Source of the DNA: CBETVX01 sp965539935
Lineage (GTDB): Bacteria; Bacillota; Clostridia; Peptostreptococcales; Caminicellaceae
Assembly (NCBI GenBank): GCA_965539935.1
Contig: CBETVX010000006.1
Coordinates: 1 to 64,000, forward strand
Direction: 5' to 3'
Length of the DNA: 64,000 bases
Notes under the pieces: model-generated
Seen by the model: only the letters and a program-made list of their open reading frames with translations
Databases searched by the model: none
What the model was told of the DNA's origin: nothing
Shown here: piece after piece, positions 42,494 through 51,526 of the stretch
Layout of the letters: the number at the start of each line of letters is the position of its first letter
Numbering within the stretch: position 1 is the stretch's first letter
Position numbers and translations under genes: made by a program

Positions 42494-43240
42494 ATGGGTC
42501 AAAAAGTAAGTCCACACGGTTTAAGGGTCGGAGTTATTAAGGATTGGGATTCTAAGTGGTTTGCTAACAAAAAAGATTTCTCAGACCTTTTAATAGAAGA
42601 TTTTAAAGTAAGAAAACATATAAAAAATAAAATGTACACAGCTGGAATATCAAGAATCGTTATTCAAAGAGCTGCTAACAATAAAGTAAATATTAATGTA
42701 TTCACTTCAAAGCCAGGAATGGTTGTAGGTAGAGGTGGAGAAAACATAGAAGCACTTAAAAAAGAATTAGTTAAAATGACTGGAAAGTCTGTTCATATAG
42801 ATATAACTGAAGTTAGAAACCCTGAAATTGATTCACAATTAGTAGCTGAAAATATTGCCTTTGCACTTGAAAGAAGAATTTCCTTTAGAAGAGCTATGAA
42901 GCAAGCAATGGGAAGAGCTATGAAGGCTGGAGCTGAAGGAATTAAAGTTCAAGTAGCTGGTAGATTAAATGGAGCTGAAATGGCTAGAACTGAAAGCTAC
43001 AGTGAAGGAAATGTTCCACTTTCAACTTTAAGAGCAGATATTGACTATGGTTTCGCGGAAGCAGATACAACCTATGGAAAATTAGGTATTAAAGTTTGGA
43101 TATACAAAGGGCAAGTTCTTCCTGGAGTAGTAAATAATGAAACTAAGAAGAACAGAAGAGATACTAAAGGTAGAGACAATAGAAATAGAGATAATAGAAA
43201 AAGAGACAATAGAAGAACTAAAAGAAACAGAGACAAGTAA
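42494..43240 (+). CDS. rpsC: 30S ribosomal protein S3
   Basis: S3 helps form the mRNA entry channel. The 248-residue protein has the KH domain (INVFTSKPGMVVGRGGENIEAL) and the C-terminal domain with GAEGIKVQVAGRLNGAEMAR. The last 30 residues form an unusual tail of Arg-Asp-Asn repeats (RDNRNRDNRKRDNRR), longer than the standard protein of about 218 residues. GGAGGG precedes the ATG. Confidence 0.97.
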   Translation: MGQKVSPHGLRVGVIKDWDSKWFANKKDFSDLLIEDFKVRKHIKNKMYTAGISRIVIQRAANNKVNINVFTSKPGMVVGRGGENIEALKKELVKMTGKSVHIDITEVRNPEIDSQLVAENIAFALERRISFRRAMKQAMGRAMKAGAEGIKVQVAGRLNGAEMARTESYSEGNVPLSTLRADIDYGFAEADTTYGKLGIKVWIYKGQVLPGVVNNETKKNRRDTKGRDNRNRDNRKRDNRRTKRNRDK

Positions 43241-43264
43241 TGCAAAGGAAGGAGGAAAAGCATT

Positions 43265-43708
43265 ATGTTAATGCCTAAAAGAGTAAAGCGTCGTAGAGTT
43301 CATAGAGGCAGAATGAAAGGTAAAGCTCAAAGAGGTAATACCATAACATACGGTGAGTATGGGTTGATGGCTTTAGAGCCAACATGGATAACTTCAAATC
43401 AAATAGAAGCAGCAAGGGTTGCTATAAATAGACGTATCAAAAGAGGTGGTAAGGTTTGGATTAAAATCTTCCCACATAAACCGGTTACTCAAAAACCAGC
43501 TGAAACTCGTATGGGTGCTGGTAAGGGTTCTCCAGAATACTGGGTAGCTGTTGTTAAGCCTGGCAGAGTAATGTTTGAATTATCAGGGGTAGATGAAGAG
43601 TTAGCTAGAGAAGCTATGAGATTAGCTGCTATGAAGTTACCTATTAAATGTAAATTTGTTACACGCCAGGATACGGTAGAAAAGGATGGTGAAGGTAATG
43701 AAAGCTAG
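43265..43708 (+). CDS. rplP: 50S ribosomal protein L16
   Basis: L16 stabilises A-site tRNA. The 147-residue protein begins MLMPKRVKRRRVHRG and has the conserved RMGAGKGSPEYWVAVVKPG loop with the Arg that is hydroxylated in some bacteria. GGAGG lies upstream. Its 3' end overlaps rpmC by 11 bases. Confidence 0.98.
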   Translation: MLMPKRVKRRRVHRGRMKGKAQRGNTITYGEYGLMALEPTWITSNQIEAARVAINRRIKRGGKVWIKIFPHKPVTQKPAETRMGAGKGSPEYWVAVVKPGRVMFELSGVDEELAREAMRLAAMKLPIKCKFVTRQDTVEKDGEGNES

Positions 43709-43901
43709 TAAATTACGTGATATGACTTCACAGGAGTTAAATAACAAGCTTGGAGATTTGAAAAATGAGCTATTTAACTTAAGATTCCAACTAGCTACGG
43801 GTCAATTAGAAAATCCTATGAGAATAAAATCAGTTAAAAAGGATATAGCTCGTATTAAGACAATATTAAGAGAAAGAGAAATAAAGGAACTTAAGGCATA
43901 A
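43698..43901 (+). CDS. rpmC: 50S ribosomal protein L29
   Basis: L29 lies at the tunnel exit beside L23. The frame has an earlier ATG at 43686, but ATG 43698 gives the standard 67-residue protein starting MKASKLRDMTSQELNNKL. The core LFNLRFQLATGQLENP is diagnostic. It overlaps the end of rplP. Confidence 0.94.
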   Translation: MKASKLRDMTSQELNNKLGDLKNELFNLRFQLATGQLENPMRIKSVKKDIARIKTILREREIKELKA

Positions 43902-43928
43902 ATTAAGCTTTAGGAAGGAGGTAACATC

Positions 43929-44183
43929 GTGGAAAGAGGAAACAGAAAAGTAAGAGTTGGTCGTATAGTGAGTGACAAGATGGACAAAACTGTAGTTGTA
44001 GCAGTTGAAGATTTCGTTCGTCATCCACTATATGGAAAAGCAGTTAAGAGAACTAAAAAATTCAAGGCTCATGATGAAAATAATGAGTGTAGAATTGGCG
44101 ATAAAGTAAGAATTATGGAAACAAGACCTCTAAGTAAGGAAAAAAGATGGAGAGTCGATAAGATAGTTGAACGTGCTAAGTAA
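43929..44183 (+). CDS. rpsQ: 30S ribosomal protein S17
   Basis: S17 binds 16S rRNA early in assembly. The 84-residue OB-fold protein has VGRIVSDKMDKTVVVAVE and the C-terminal GDKVRIMETRPLSKEKRW. The start is a GTG behind GAAGGAGG. Confidence 0.97.
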   Translation: MERGNRKVRVGRIVSDKMDKTVVVAVEDFVRHPLYGKAVKRTKKFKAHDENNECRIGDKVRIMETRPLSKEKRWRVDKIVERAK

Positions 44184-44204
44184 TACAGGAGGGGAGGTAT
44201 AACA

Positions 44205-44573
44205 ATGATTCAACAAGAAAGTCGTCTTACAGTAGCTGACAATTCAGGTGCAAAAGAACTACTATGTATTAGAGTTTTAGGTGGTTCAGGAAGAAAGTAT
44301 GCTAACATAGGAGATGTAATAGTTGCTTCTGTTAAAAATGCAACGCCAGGCGGAGTTGTTAAAAAGGGTCAAGTTGTTAAGGCGGTTGTAGTAAGAAGTA
44401 AACAAGGACTTAGAAGAAAAGATGGAAGTTATGTTAAATTTGACGAAAATGCTGCGGTTATAGTAAAGGACGATAAGTCCCCAGTAGGAACACGTATTTT
44501 CGGACCAGTTGCTAGAGAGTTAAGAGACAACAAATTCATGAAGATTGTATCATTAGCTCCTGAAGTATTATAG
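44205..44573 (+). CDS. rplN: 50S ribosomal protein L14
   Basis: L14 forms an intersubunit bridge. The 122-residue protein begins MIQQESRLTVADNSGAKE and ends with FMKIVSLAPEVL, both family signatures. GGGGAGGT precedes the ATG. Confidence 0.98.
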   Translation: MIQQESRLTVADNSGAKELLCIRVLGGSGRKYANIGDVIVASVKNATPGGVVKKGQVVKAVVVRSKQGLRRKDGSYVKFDENAAVIVKDDKSPVGTRIFGPVARELRDNKFMKIVSLAPEVL

Positions 44574-44590
44574 TATAGGAGGTGTACTAA

Positions 44591-44902
44591 ATGCATATCA
44601 AAAAAGGAGACTCAGTAGTAGTTATTACTGGTAAAGATAAAGGGAAGACAGGTAAAGTATTACAAGCTTTCCCTAAAAAAGAAAGAGTTATAGTTGAAGG
44701 TGTTAATATGATTAAGAAACACCAAAAACCAACTCAAGTTAATCAACAAGGTGGCATAATTGAGAAAGAAGCACCTATCCACGTTTCAAATGTTATGTTA
44801 TACGATTCAAAGGCTAAAAGTGGAACAAGAGTTAGATATAAAAAATTAGATAATGGTAAAAAAGTAAGAGTTTCAGTAAAAACTGATGAAGTGATAGATT
44901 AG
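44591..44902 (+). CDS. rplX: 50S ribosomal protein L24
   Basis: L24 starts assembly of the large subunit. The 103-residue protein has the KOW motif in KGDSVVVITGKDKGKTGKVL and the VNMIKKHQKP segment. AGGAGGTG precedes the ATG. Confidence 0.98.
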   Translation: MHIKKGDSVVVITGKDKGKTGKVLQAFPKKERVIVEGVNMIKKHQKPTQVNQQGGIIEKEAPIHVSNVMLYDSKAKSGTRVRYKKLDNGKKVRVSVKTDEVID

Positions 44903-44930
44903 TTAACTCGGTCGAAGGGAGGTAAAATTT

Positions 44931-45470
44931 GTGGCCAGACTGAAGGAAAAATATAAAAATGAAGTAATGAAAAGCTTAATAGATAAATTTAATTATAATA
45001 ATATTATGGAAGTACCCAAAATTGAAAAAATAGTTCTTAACATGGGTCTAGGAGATGCTAAAGATAATCGTAAAGCTTTAGAACAAGCGGTTAAAGAACT
45101 TGAAACTATTGCAGGTCAAAAGCCAATAGTAACAAGAGCAAAAAAATCAGTAGCTAACTTCAAAGTACGTGAAGGAATGCCAGTAGGTGCAAAGGTAACT
45201 CTTAGAGGAGAAAGAATGTTTGAATTCTTAGATAGATTAATAAGCATAGCTCTTCCAAGGGTTAGAGACTTCAGAGGAATTAATCCAAATTCATTTGACG
45301 GAAGAGGAAACTACTCAATGGGTATAAAAGAGCAACTAATATTCCCTGAGATCAATTATGATGAAGTAGAGCAAGTTAGAGGAATGGATATAATAATAGT
45401 AACAACTGCCAATACTGATGAAGAAGCCCGTGAATTATTAAAGCTTATGGGAATGCCATTCAGCAAATAA
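44931..45470 (+). CDS. rplE: 50S ribosomal protein L5
   Basis: L5 binds 5S rRNA. The 179-residue protein has VLNMGLGDAKDN, KPIVTRAKKSVANFKVREGM and the C-terminal block RDFRGINPNSFDGRGNYSMG. The start is a GTG after AGGGAGG. Confidence 0.98.
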   Translation: MARLKEKYKNEVMKSLIDKFNYNNIMEVPKIEKIVLNMGLGDAKDNRKALEQAVKELETIAGQKPIVTRAKKSVANFKVREGMPVGAKVTLRGERMFEFLDRLISIALPRVRDFRGINPNSFDGRGNYSMGIKEQLIFPEINYDEVEQVRGMDIIIVTTANTDEEARELLKLMGMPFSK

Positions 45471-45488
45471 TAATAAGGAGGGAAAATA

Positions 45489-45674
45489 GTGGCGAAAAAA
45501 GCTCTTAAAGTAAAGCAGAGTAGAAAACAAAAGTACTCTACTAGAGAATATAATAGATGTAGAATATGCGGTAGACCACATGCATACCTTAGAAAATTCG
45601 GTATATGCCGTATTTGTTTTAGAGAATTAGCCTATAAAGGACAAATACCAGGTGTTAGAAAAGCAAGCTGGTAA
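45489..45674 (+). CDS. rpsN: 30S ribosomal protein S14, zinc (type Z) form
   Basis: The 61-residue protein has the four-cysteine zinc site CRICG-x11-CRICF, the short type Z form of S14. The start is a GTG 8 bases after AAGGAGGG. It lies between rplE and rpsH in the spc operon. Confidence 0.97.
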   Translation: MAKKALKVKQSRKQKYSTREYNRCRICGRPHAYLRKFGICRICFRELAYKGQIPGVRKASW

Positions 45675-45696
45675 AATGGGAAGGAGGTAACTGAGT

Positions 45697-46095
45697 ATGA
45701 CAATGACAGATCCAATTGCAGATATGCTGACTCGTATTAGAAACGCTAACTTAGTTAAGCATGAATCAGTTGATGTTCCTGCTTCTAATATGAAAAAATC
45801 TATAGCAAATATATTATTAGAAGAAGGTTTTATAAAAGGATACGACGTTATAGAAGATGGTAAACAAGGTATACTAAGAATACAACTTAAGTACGGTCCA
45901 AACAAAGAAAAGGTAATAACTGGATTAAAGAAAATATCAAAACCAGGTTTAAGGGTATATGCTAAGAGAAACGAAATTCCTAAAGTTCTTGGAGGATTAG
46001 GAATAGCTATAATATCTACTTCAAATGGAGTTATCACAGATAAAGAAGCCCGTAAATTAGGCGTAGGTGGAGAAGTAATCTGCTACGTATGGTAA
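45697..46095 (+). CDS. rpsH: 30S ribosomal protein S8
   Basis: S8 binds 16S rRNA and is the translational repressor of the spc operon in E. coli. The 132-residue protein begins MTMTDPIADMLTRIRNA and ends with GVGGEVICYVW. AAGGAGGTAAC precedes the ATG. Confidence 0.98.
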   Translation: MTMTDPIADMLTRIRNANLVKHESVDVPASNMKKSIANILLEEGFIKGYDVIEDGKQGILRIQLKYGPNKEKVITGLKKISKPGLRVYAKRNEIPKVLGGLGIAIISTSNGVITDKEARKLGVGGEVICYVW

Positions 46096-46122
46096 TAAAG
46101 CTTAAGACTAGGAGGTGCACAA

Positions 46123-46662
46123 ATGTCAAGGGTAGGTAAACAGCCAATCGAGATACCTTCAGGTGTAACAGTTGTTGTTGACGATAACAACTTAGTAACT
46201 GTTAAAGGGCCTAAGGGTGAGCTAAAGCAAGAAATTCATCCTGACATAAAGGTTAATATAGAAGAAAATATCATAAAAGTTGAAAGACCTTCTGATAAGA
46301 AAGATCATAGATCATTACATGGTCTAAGTAGAGCTCTTATCAACAACATGATTGAAGGAGTATTAAAAGGATACGAGAAAAAACTTGAAATAGTAGGTGT
46401 AGGTTACCGTGCAAATAAAAAAGGAAAAACTCTTAATCTACAATTAGGTTTTTCTCACCCTGTAGACATGGAGGATCCAGAAGGTATAACTACTGAAACT
46501 CCTTCACAAACTGAAATAATAGTAAAGGGTATAGATAAGCAGTTAGTAGGAAACTATGCTGCGAAAATAAGAGACCTAAGACCACCTGAGCCATATAAAG
46601 GTAAAGGTATCAGATATGCTGGCGAATATGTAAGACGTAAAGAAGGTAAAGCTGGTAAATAG
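46123..46662 (+). CDS. rplF: 50S ribosomal protein L6
   Basis: L6 lies near the factor-binding site. The 179-residue protein begins MSRVGKQPIEIPSGV and has the C-terminal RPPEPYKGKGIRYAGE motif. AGGAGGTG precedes the ATG. Confidence 0.98.
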   Translation: MSRVGKQPIEIPSGVTVVVDDNNLVTVKGPKGELKQEIHPDIKVNIEENIIKVERPSDKKDHRSLHGLSRALINNMIEGVLKGYEKKLEIVGVGYRANKKGKTLNLQLGFSHPVDMEDPEGITTETPSQTEIIVKGIDKQLVGNYAAKIRDLRPPEPYKGKGIRYAGEYVRRKEGKAGK

Positions 46663-46681
46663 TAGGAAAGGAGTGACATAG

Positions 46682-47050
46682 ATGATTAAAAAACAGAGCA
46701 GTAACGCTATGAGAAAAAAGAGACATCGTAGAGTTCGTAAGAAAGTATTTGGAACTCCTGAGAGTCCAAGATTAAACATATATAGAAGTTTAAATAATAT
46801 ATATGCACAAATAATAGACGATGTTAATGGTGTTACACTTGTAGCTGCTTCTAGCCTAGATGAAGAAGTAAAGAGCAAAGTAAGTCATACAGGTAATAAA
46901 GAAGCTGCAAAACTTGTAGGTAATCTTATAGGTAAGAAAGCTGTTGAAAAAGGTATAGAAAAAGTAGTTTTCGATAGAGGCGGATATTTATATCACGGAA
47001 GAGTTAAAGAATTAGCAGATGGAGCTAGAGAAGCTGGACTTAAATTTTAG
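46682..47050 (+). CDS. rplR: 50S ribosomal protein L18
   Basis: L18 binds 5S rRNA together with L5. The 122-residue protein has RRVRKKVFGTPESPRL and the C-terminal VVFDRGGYLYHGRVKELAD. GAAAGGAGTG lies upstream of the ATG. Confidence 0.98.
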   Translation: MIKKQSSNAMRKKRHRRVRKKVFGTPESPRLNIYRSLNNIYAQIIDDVNGVTLVAASSLDEEVKSKVSHTGNKEAAKLVGNLIGKKAVEKGIEKVVFDRGGYLYHGRVKELADGAREAGLKF

Positions 47051-47067
47051 TAGAAGGAGGGAAATTA

Positions 47068-47574
47068 ATGCGCCGTAAGTTAATAGATGCTACAAAACTT
47101 GATCTAAAGGAAGAAGTTATTGCCATTAACCGTGTTGTTAAAGTTGTTAAGGGTGGTAGAAACTTTAGATTCAGTGCTCTTGTTGTAGTAGGAGATGAAA
47201 ATGGCCATGTAGGCATTGGAACTGGTAAGGCACAAGAGGTTCCAAACGCAATAAAAAAGGCAATTCAAGATGCTAAAAAGAATTTAATTTATGTACCAAT
47301 GGTTGGAACAACAATTCCACATGAAATAAAAGGACGCTTTGGTGCAGGTCGAGTTCTAATAATGCCAGCTAGTGAAGGTACAGGAGTTATTGCAGGAGGA
47401 CCTGTACGTGCCGTATTAGAGCTTGCTGGTATAAAAGACGTTAGAGCTAAGTCAGTAGGAACAAATAACTCAAGAAATATGGTTAATGCAACAATAGAAG
47501 GATTAAAAAATCTAAAAACAGTTGAAGAAGTAGCTAAGCTAAGAGGTAAGACTGTTGAGGAAATCTTAGGTTAG
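47068..47574 (+). CDS. rpsE: 30S ribosomal protein S5
   Basis: S5 influences decoding fidelity and the mRNA channel. The 168-residue protein has VVKVVKGGRNFRFSALVVVG and GTGVIAGGPVRAVLELAG. AAGGAGGG precedes the ATG. Confidence 0.98.
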   Translation: MRRKLIDATKLDLKEEVIAINRVVKVVKGGRNFRFSALVVVGDENGHVGIGTGKAQEVPNAIKKAIQDAKKNLIYVPMVGTTIPHEIKGRFGAGRVLIMPASEGTGVIAGGPVRAVLELAGIKDVRAKSVGTNNSRNMVNATIEGLKNLKTVEEVAKLRGKTVEEILG

Positions 47575-47587
47575 GAGGGGAATTACC

Positions 47588-47770
47588 TTGGCTAACAAGT
47601 TAAAAATAACTCTAGTAAAGAGTACAATTAGTACTAAGCCTCAACATAGAAAAACTATAGAGGCTTTGGGATTAAGAAAGATTAGACAAACCGTTGAAAA
47701 AGAAGATAATCCTCAAATGAGAGGTATGATTCATAAAGTAAGACATTTAGTAGAGGTTGAAGAAATATAA
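47588..47770 (+). CDS. rpmD: 50S ribosomal protein L30
   Basis: L30 is a small large-subunit protein. The 60-residue sequence has LKITLVKSTISTKPQHRKT and ends with HLVEVEE. Translation starts at a TTG with GGAGGGG upstream, 13 bases after rpsE. Confidence 0.96.
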   Translation: MANKLKITLVKSTISTKPQHRKTIEALGLRKIRQTVEKEDNPQMRGMIHKVRHLVEVEEI

Positions 47771-47789
47771 GGTAAAAGGAGGTGTACTC

Positions 47790-48230
47790 ATGAAGCTTCA
47801 TGAACTAAAACCTGCAAAGGGATCAAAAAAGAATAGAAAAAGATTAGGAAGAGGTACAGCTACAGGACAAGGTAAAACTGCTGGACGTGGTCAGGACGGA
47901 CAAAAATCTCGTTCCGGTGGTGGCGTAAGACCTGGTTTTGAAGGTGGCCAAATGCCTATATACAGAAGACTTCCTAAGAGAGGTTTCACTAATCCCTTTA
48001 GAAAAGAATGGACAATTGTTAATATAGAAGATTTAAATAGATTCGAAGAAGGAACTGTTATCACACCTGAGCTTTTAAAAGAAGAAGGTGTAGTTAAAAA
48101 GATTAGATATGGATTAAAAATACTAGGAAATGGTACGCTAGAAAAGAAATTAACTATAAAAGCTCATAAATTCAGTCAGTCCGCTGTAGAAAAAATAGAG
48201 GCTGCTGGAGGAAAGGCAGAGGTGATTTAA
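47790..48230 (+). CDS. rplO: 50S ribosomal protein L15
   Basis: The frame opens earlier, at 47757 inside rpmD, but ATG 47790 follows AAGGAGGTG and gives the standard MKLHELKPAKGSKK start. The 146-residue protein has the Gly/Arg-rich extension (GRGTATGQGKTAGRGQ) that enters the rRNA core. secY starts one base after its stop. Confidence 0.97.
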   Translation: MKLHELKPAKGSKKNRKRLGRGTATGQGKTAGRGQDGQKSRSGGGVRPGFEGGQMPIYRRLPKRGFTNPFRKEWTIVNIEDLNRFEEGTVITPELLKEEGVVKKIRYGLKILGNGTLEKKLTIKAHKFSQSAVEKIEAAGGKAEVI

Positions 48231-48231
48231 T

Positions 48232-49515
48232 ATGCTAGCTACCCTTAGAAATGCTTGGAAAATACCAGATTTAAGAAAAAAAATACTATATACATTAATG
48301 ATGCTTGCAGTATTTAGACTTGGAGCAAGTATTCCAGTTCCAGGTATGGATAGACAAATCCTTCAAGCCATGTTTGAAGGACAACAAGAAGGTCTCCTTA
48401 ACTTTTTCAACTTCATATCTGGAGGGGCTTTTAAGAACTTTACAATATTTGCTCTTAGTATCTCACCTTATATTACAGCATCAATTATTATGAACCTACT
48501 TACTATTGCAATACCAAGCCTTGAAGCCCTAGCAAAAGAAGGGGAAGAAGGTAGAAAGAAAATAGCTCAGTATACTAGATATGGAACGGTTGTACTTGCT
48601 ATAATTCAAGCAATAGGAATGAGTGTAGGTATATTTAGAGATGCTTTAATAGTATATAATTTCTGGAGCGTTTCAGTAGTGGTTATAACATTAACTGCTG
48701 GAACAGCATTTTTAATGTGGCTTGGTGAACAAATCACAGAAAAGGGAATAGGTAATGGAATATCCCTTATAATATTCGCAGGTATTATTTCAAGAATACC
48801 AATTTCGATAGCTCAAACGATTACGAAGCTTAGAGCTGGAGAGCAAAACTTTATTTCAATAATCATATTTGCAATTTTAGCAGTTTTAATTGTTGCAGGT
48901 GTAATAGCAATCCAGCAAGGTACAAGAAAAATACCGGTGCAATATGCTAAGAGAGTTGTAGGAAGAAAGATGTATGGTGGGCACAGTACCCACATACCAC
49001 TTAAAGTAAATCAAGCAGGTGTTATACCAGTAATATTTGCAATTTCTTTACTACAGTTTCCATTAACCATAACATATTTTGTTAAAAATGTTACATTTAT
49101 TAACTTTGTTAACACATACTTATCTCCTACAGGAAATCCAGGAGTTTGGATATATAATATATTATATGCACTACTAATCATATTCTTTACTTACTTCTAC
49201 ACGGCAGTTACATTTAATCCAGTAGAAGTAGCACAGAATATGAAGAAAAACGGAGGTTTCATCCCAGGTATTAGACCTGGAAGACCAACTTCCGAATATC
49301 TTCAAAGAACATTAAACAGAATAACATTAGCTGGTGCAATATTTTTAGCCATTATTGCGATATTACCGTCAATAATTATGAATTTCCCAGGACTTAACAT
49401 GCAGATTAGATTTGGTGGTACAGCACTATTAATTGCAATAGGTGTTGCACTAGAAACTATGAAGCAAATAGAAGCACAAATGATGATGAGACATTATCAA
49501 GGATTCTTAAAATAA
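48232..49515 (+). CDS. secY: preprotein translocase subunit SecY
   Basis: SecY is the protein-conducting channel in the membrane. The 427-residue protein shows ten hydrophobic segments; the plug and second helix region (SGGAFKNFTIFALSISPYI) and the cytoplasmic loop GGHSTHIPLKVNQAGVIP are conserved. Its ribosome-binding site GGCAGAGGTGA lies in rplO, so the genes are coupled. A hairpin follows the stop. Confidence 0.98.
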   Translation: MLATLRNAWKIPDLRKKILYTLMMLAVFRLGASIPVPGMDRQILQAMFEGQQEGLLNFFNFISGGAFKNFTIFALSISPYITASIIMNLLTIAIPSLEALAKEGEEGRKKIAQYTRYGTVVLAIIQAIGMSVGIFRDALIVYNFWSVSVVVITLTAGTAFLMWLGEQITEKGIGNGISLIIFAGIISRIPISIAQTITKLRAGEQNFISIIIFAILAVLIVAGVIAIQQGTRKIPVQYAKRVVGRKMYGGHSTHIPLKVNQAGVIPVIFAISLLQFPLTITYFVKNVTFINFVNTYLSPTGNPGVWIYNILYALLIIFFTYFYTAVTFNPVEVAQNMKKNGGFIPGIRPGRPTSEYLQRTLNRITLAGAIFLAIIAILPSIIMNFPGLNMQIRFGGTALLIAIGVALETMKQIEAQMMMRHYQGFLK

Positions 49516-49516
49516 A

Positions 49517-49540
49517 TTCATGGGGATGCTTCCCCATGAA
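49517..49540 (+). other. perfect 10-bp hairpin between secY and adk
   Basis: TTCATGGGGA pairs with TCCCCATGAA around the tetraloop TGCT, starting one base after the secY stop. No T run follows. It also contains the in-frame ATG 49520, which it would hide from ribosomes. Confidence 0.6.
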
Positions 49541-49567
49541 ATAATACCAAAACCGGGAGATGGTAAT

Positions 49568-50218
49568 ATGAGATTAATTTTATTAGGCCCACCTGGAGCA
49601 GGTAAGGGTACACAAGCAGCAAGCATTGTAGAAAAATATAATGTACCTCATATTTCAACAGGGGATATATTCAGAAAAAATATTAAAGAAGGAACAGATT
49701 TAGGTAAGAAAGCAAAAGAATACATGGATAAAGGCTTGCTAGTTCCTGATGAATTAGTAGTTGCAATAGTTGAGGATAGACTTAAAGAAGATGATTGTAA
49801 AGATGGTTTCTTACTAGATGGTTTCCCTAGAACTGTAAATCAAGCAGAGGAGCTAGATAAAGTTTTAGAAAATATGGATATATCTTTAGATAAAGTAATT
49901 AATATCAAAGTAGATAAAGAATTATTAGTAAAAAGAGTGGTAGGGAGAAGAATCTGTAAAGAGTGTGGAGCTACTTACCATGTGGACTTTAATCCACCTA
50001 GAGAAGAAGGCAAATGTGATGTTTGTGGTGGTGAGCTTTATCAAAGAAATGATGATAAAGAAGAAACAGTATCAAAGAGAATAGAAGTATATACTAATGA
50101 GACAGCTCCATTAATAAATTATTATAACGATAAAAAGATCTTAGTAGATATAGATGGTCAGCAAGATATTAATAAGGTTTTTGAAGATATTGTGGTAGCC
50201 CTTGGGAGCGACAAATAA
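49568..50218 (+). CDS. adk: adenylate kinase
   Basis: Adk interconverts ATP, ADP and AMP. The 216-residue long-form protein has the P-loop LLGPPGAGKGTQA, the LLDGFPRTVNQAEEL segment and a zinc-binding LID with four cysteines (CKEC and CDVC). The frame opens at 49520, but ATG 49568 follows GGGAGATGG and is the standard start. Its stop shares a base with the start of map. Confidence 0.97.
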   Translation: MRLILLGPPGAGKGTQAASIVEKYNVPHISTGDIFRKNIKEGTDLGKKAKEYMDKGLLVPDELVVAIVEDRLKEDDCKDGFLLDGFPRTVNQAEELDKVLENMDISLDKVINIKVDKELLVKRVVGRRICKECGATYHVDFNPPREEGKCDVCGGELYQRNDDKEETVSKRIEVYTNETAPLINYYNDKKILVDIDGQQDINKVFEDIVVALGSDK

Positions 50219-50964
50219 TGATTATATTAAAATCAGATAAAGAAATAGAAATAATGGGCAAAGCAGGTAGAATTGTGGCTAAAACCCATGAAGAACTGGA
50301 AAAACATATAAGGCCAGGCATCACAACAAAGGAACTTGATGAGATAGCAGAGGAAACAATAAGAAGCCTAGGAGGAATACCTGCTTTTAAAGGATATAAT
50401 GGCTTCCCAGCAAGTATATGTGCTTCTATAAATGAAGAAGTAGTACACGGCATTCCAGGGTTAAAAAAAATAAAAGATGGCGATATTATTAGTATAGATA
50501 TAGGGGCTATTTATGATGGATACTATGGTGATTCAGCTAAAACCCATGGAGTAGGAAATATAAGTCATGAGGCTCAAAGACTTATTGATGTTACTAAGCA
50601 AAGTTTTTACGAGGGACTTAAATATTGTAGAGTAGGATATAGACTTTCTGATATATCCCATGCAATACAGACCTATGTTGAAAAACACGGATTTTCTGTA
50701 GTTAGAGATTTAGTTGGACATGGCATTGGAACTAATATGCATGAAGACCCTCAAGTTCTTAACTTTGGACCACCGGGTAAAGGACCAAGACTTGCTAAAG
50801 GTATGGTTATAGCTATAGAGCCTATGGTAAATGAAGGAACATATAAAGTTAAAACCCTACTGGACGACTGGACAGTTGTAACACAGGATAATAAATTGTC
50901 AGCCCATTATGAACATACAGTTGCAATAACAGATAGTGACCCTATACTACTCACAAAGCTCTAG
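50218..50964 (+). CDS. map: methionine aminopeptidase type I
   Basis: MetAP removes the initiator Met from new proteins. The 248-residue protein has the substrate and metal residues in NEEVVHGIPG, DIGAIYDGYYGDSAKT, GHGIGTNMHEDP, IEPMVNEG and HYEHTVAIT. It overlaps adk by one base and is followed by the KOW protein and infA, the standard alpha-region order. Confidence 0.98.
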   Translation: MIILKSDKEIEIMGKAGRIVAKTHEELEKHIRPGITTKELDEIAEETIRSLGGIPAFKGYNGFPASICASINEEVVHGIPGLKKIKDGDIISIDIGAIYDGYYGDSAKTHGVGNISHEAQRLIDVTKQSFYEGLKYCRVGYRLSDISHAIQTYVEKHGFSVVRDLVGHGIGTNMHEDPQVLNFGPPGKGPRLAKGMVIAIEPMVNEGTYKVKTLLDDWTVVTQDNKLSAHYEHTVAITDSDPILLTKL

Positions 50965-50986
50965 ATTCTTAAAAGAGGTGTATAGA

Positions 50987-51265
50987 TTGCAAAGCACAAG
51001 GGAAGTTGTAGTAGGACAATTTGTAAAATCAAAAGCAGGACGAGATAAGGACAGGACATTCATAATAGTTGATATAATTGATGATTTCTATGTTTTAGTA
51101 GCAGATGGAGATTTAAGACGAATTGAAAAACCTAAGAAAAAAAAGATAAAACATTTAGCAAAATATAATTTAGTAAGTGAAGAAATTCAAAAGAGAAAAA
51201 CGGAAGAAAAAAAGATTACAAATCTAGTTTTAAGACGTGAGTTAGAGCGAATGGGACTTAGGTAG
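50987..51265 (+). CDS. KOW-domain RNA-binding protein (L14e/L6e/L27e-like)
   Basis: The 92-residue protein has a KOW-type start (VVVGQFVKSKAGRDKDRTF) followed by a basic tail. Such proteins are often found between map and infA in Firmicutes. The frame opens at 50936 inside map, but TTG 50987 lies six bases after GAGGTG and fits the domain. A ribosomal or RNA-binding role is inferred from domain and position. Confidence 0.85.
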   Translation: MQSTREVVVGQFVKSKAGRDKDRTFIIVDIIDDFYVLVADGDLRRIEKPKKKKIKHLAKYNLVSEEIQKRKTEEKKITNLVLRRELERMGLR

Positions 51266-51291
51266 TAGAAGAATAGGAGGTATATTTCCTA

Positions 51292-51510
51292 ATGGCAAAG
51301 AAGGACGCTATTGAAGTCAAAGGTACTGTTGTAGAAGCCCTGCCAAATGCTATGTTTAAGGTAAAACTTGAAAACGGTCATGAAGTATTAGCTCATATTT
51401 CTGGTAAATTAAGAATGAACTTCATCCGAATTCTACCAGGGGATAAGGTAACATTAGAATTATCACCCTATGATTTAACGAGAGGTAGAATTACTTGGCG
51501 TGGCAAATAG
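51292..51510 (+). CDS. infA: translation initiation factor IF-1
   Basis: IF-1 occupies the 30S A site during initiation. The 72-residue OB-fold protein begins MAKKDAIEVKGTVVEALPNA and ends with RGRITWRGK. AGGAGGT lies upstream of the ATG. Confidence 0.98.
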   Translation: MAKKDAIEVKGTVVEALPNAMFKVKLENGHEVLAHISGKLRMNFIRILPGDKVTLELSPYDLTRGRITWRGK

Positions 51511-51526
51511 TTTAAGGAGGGATACA

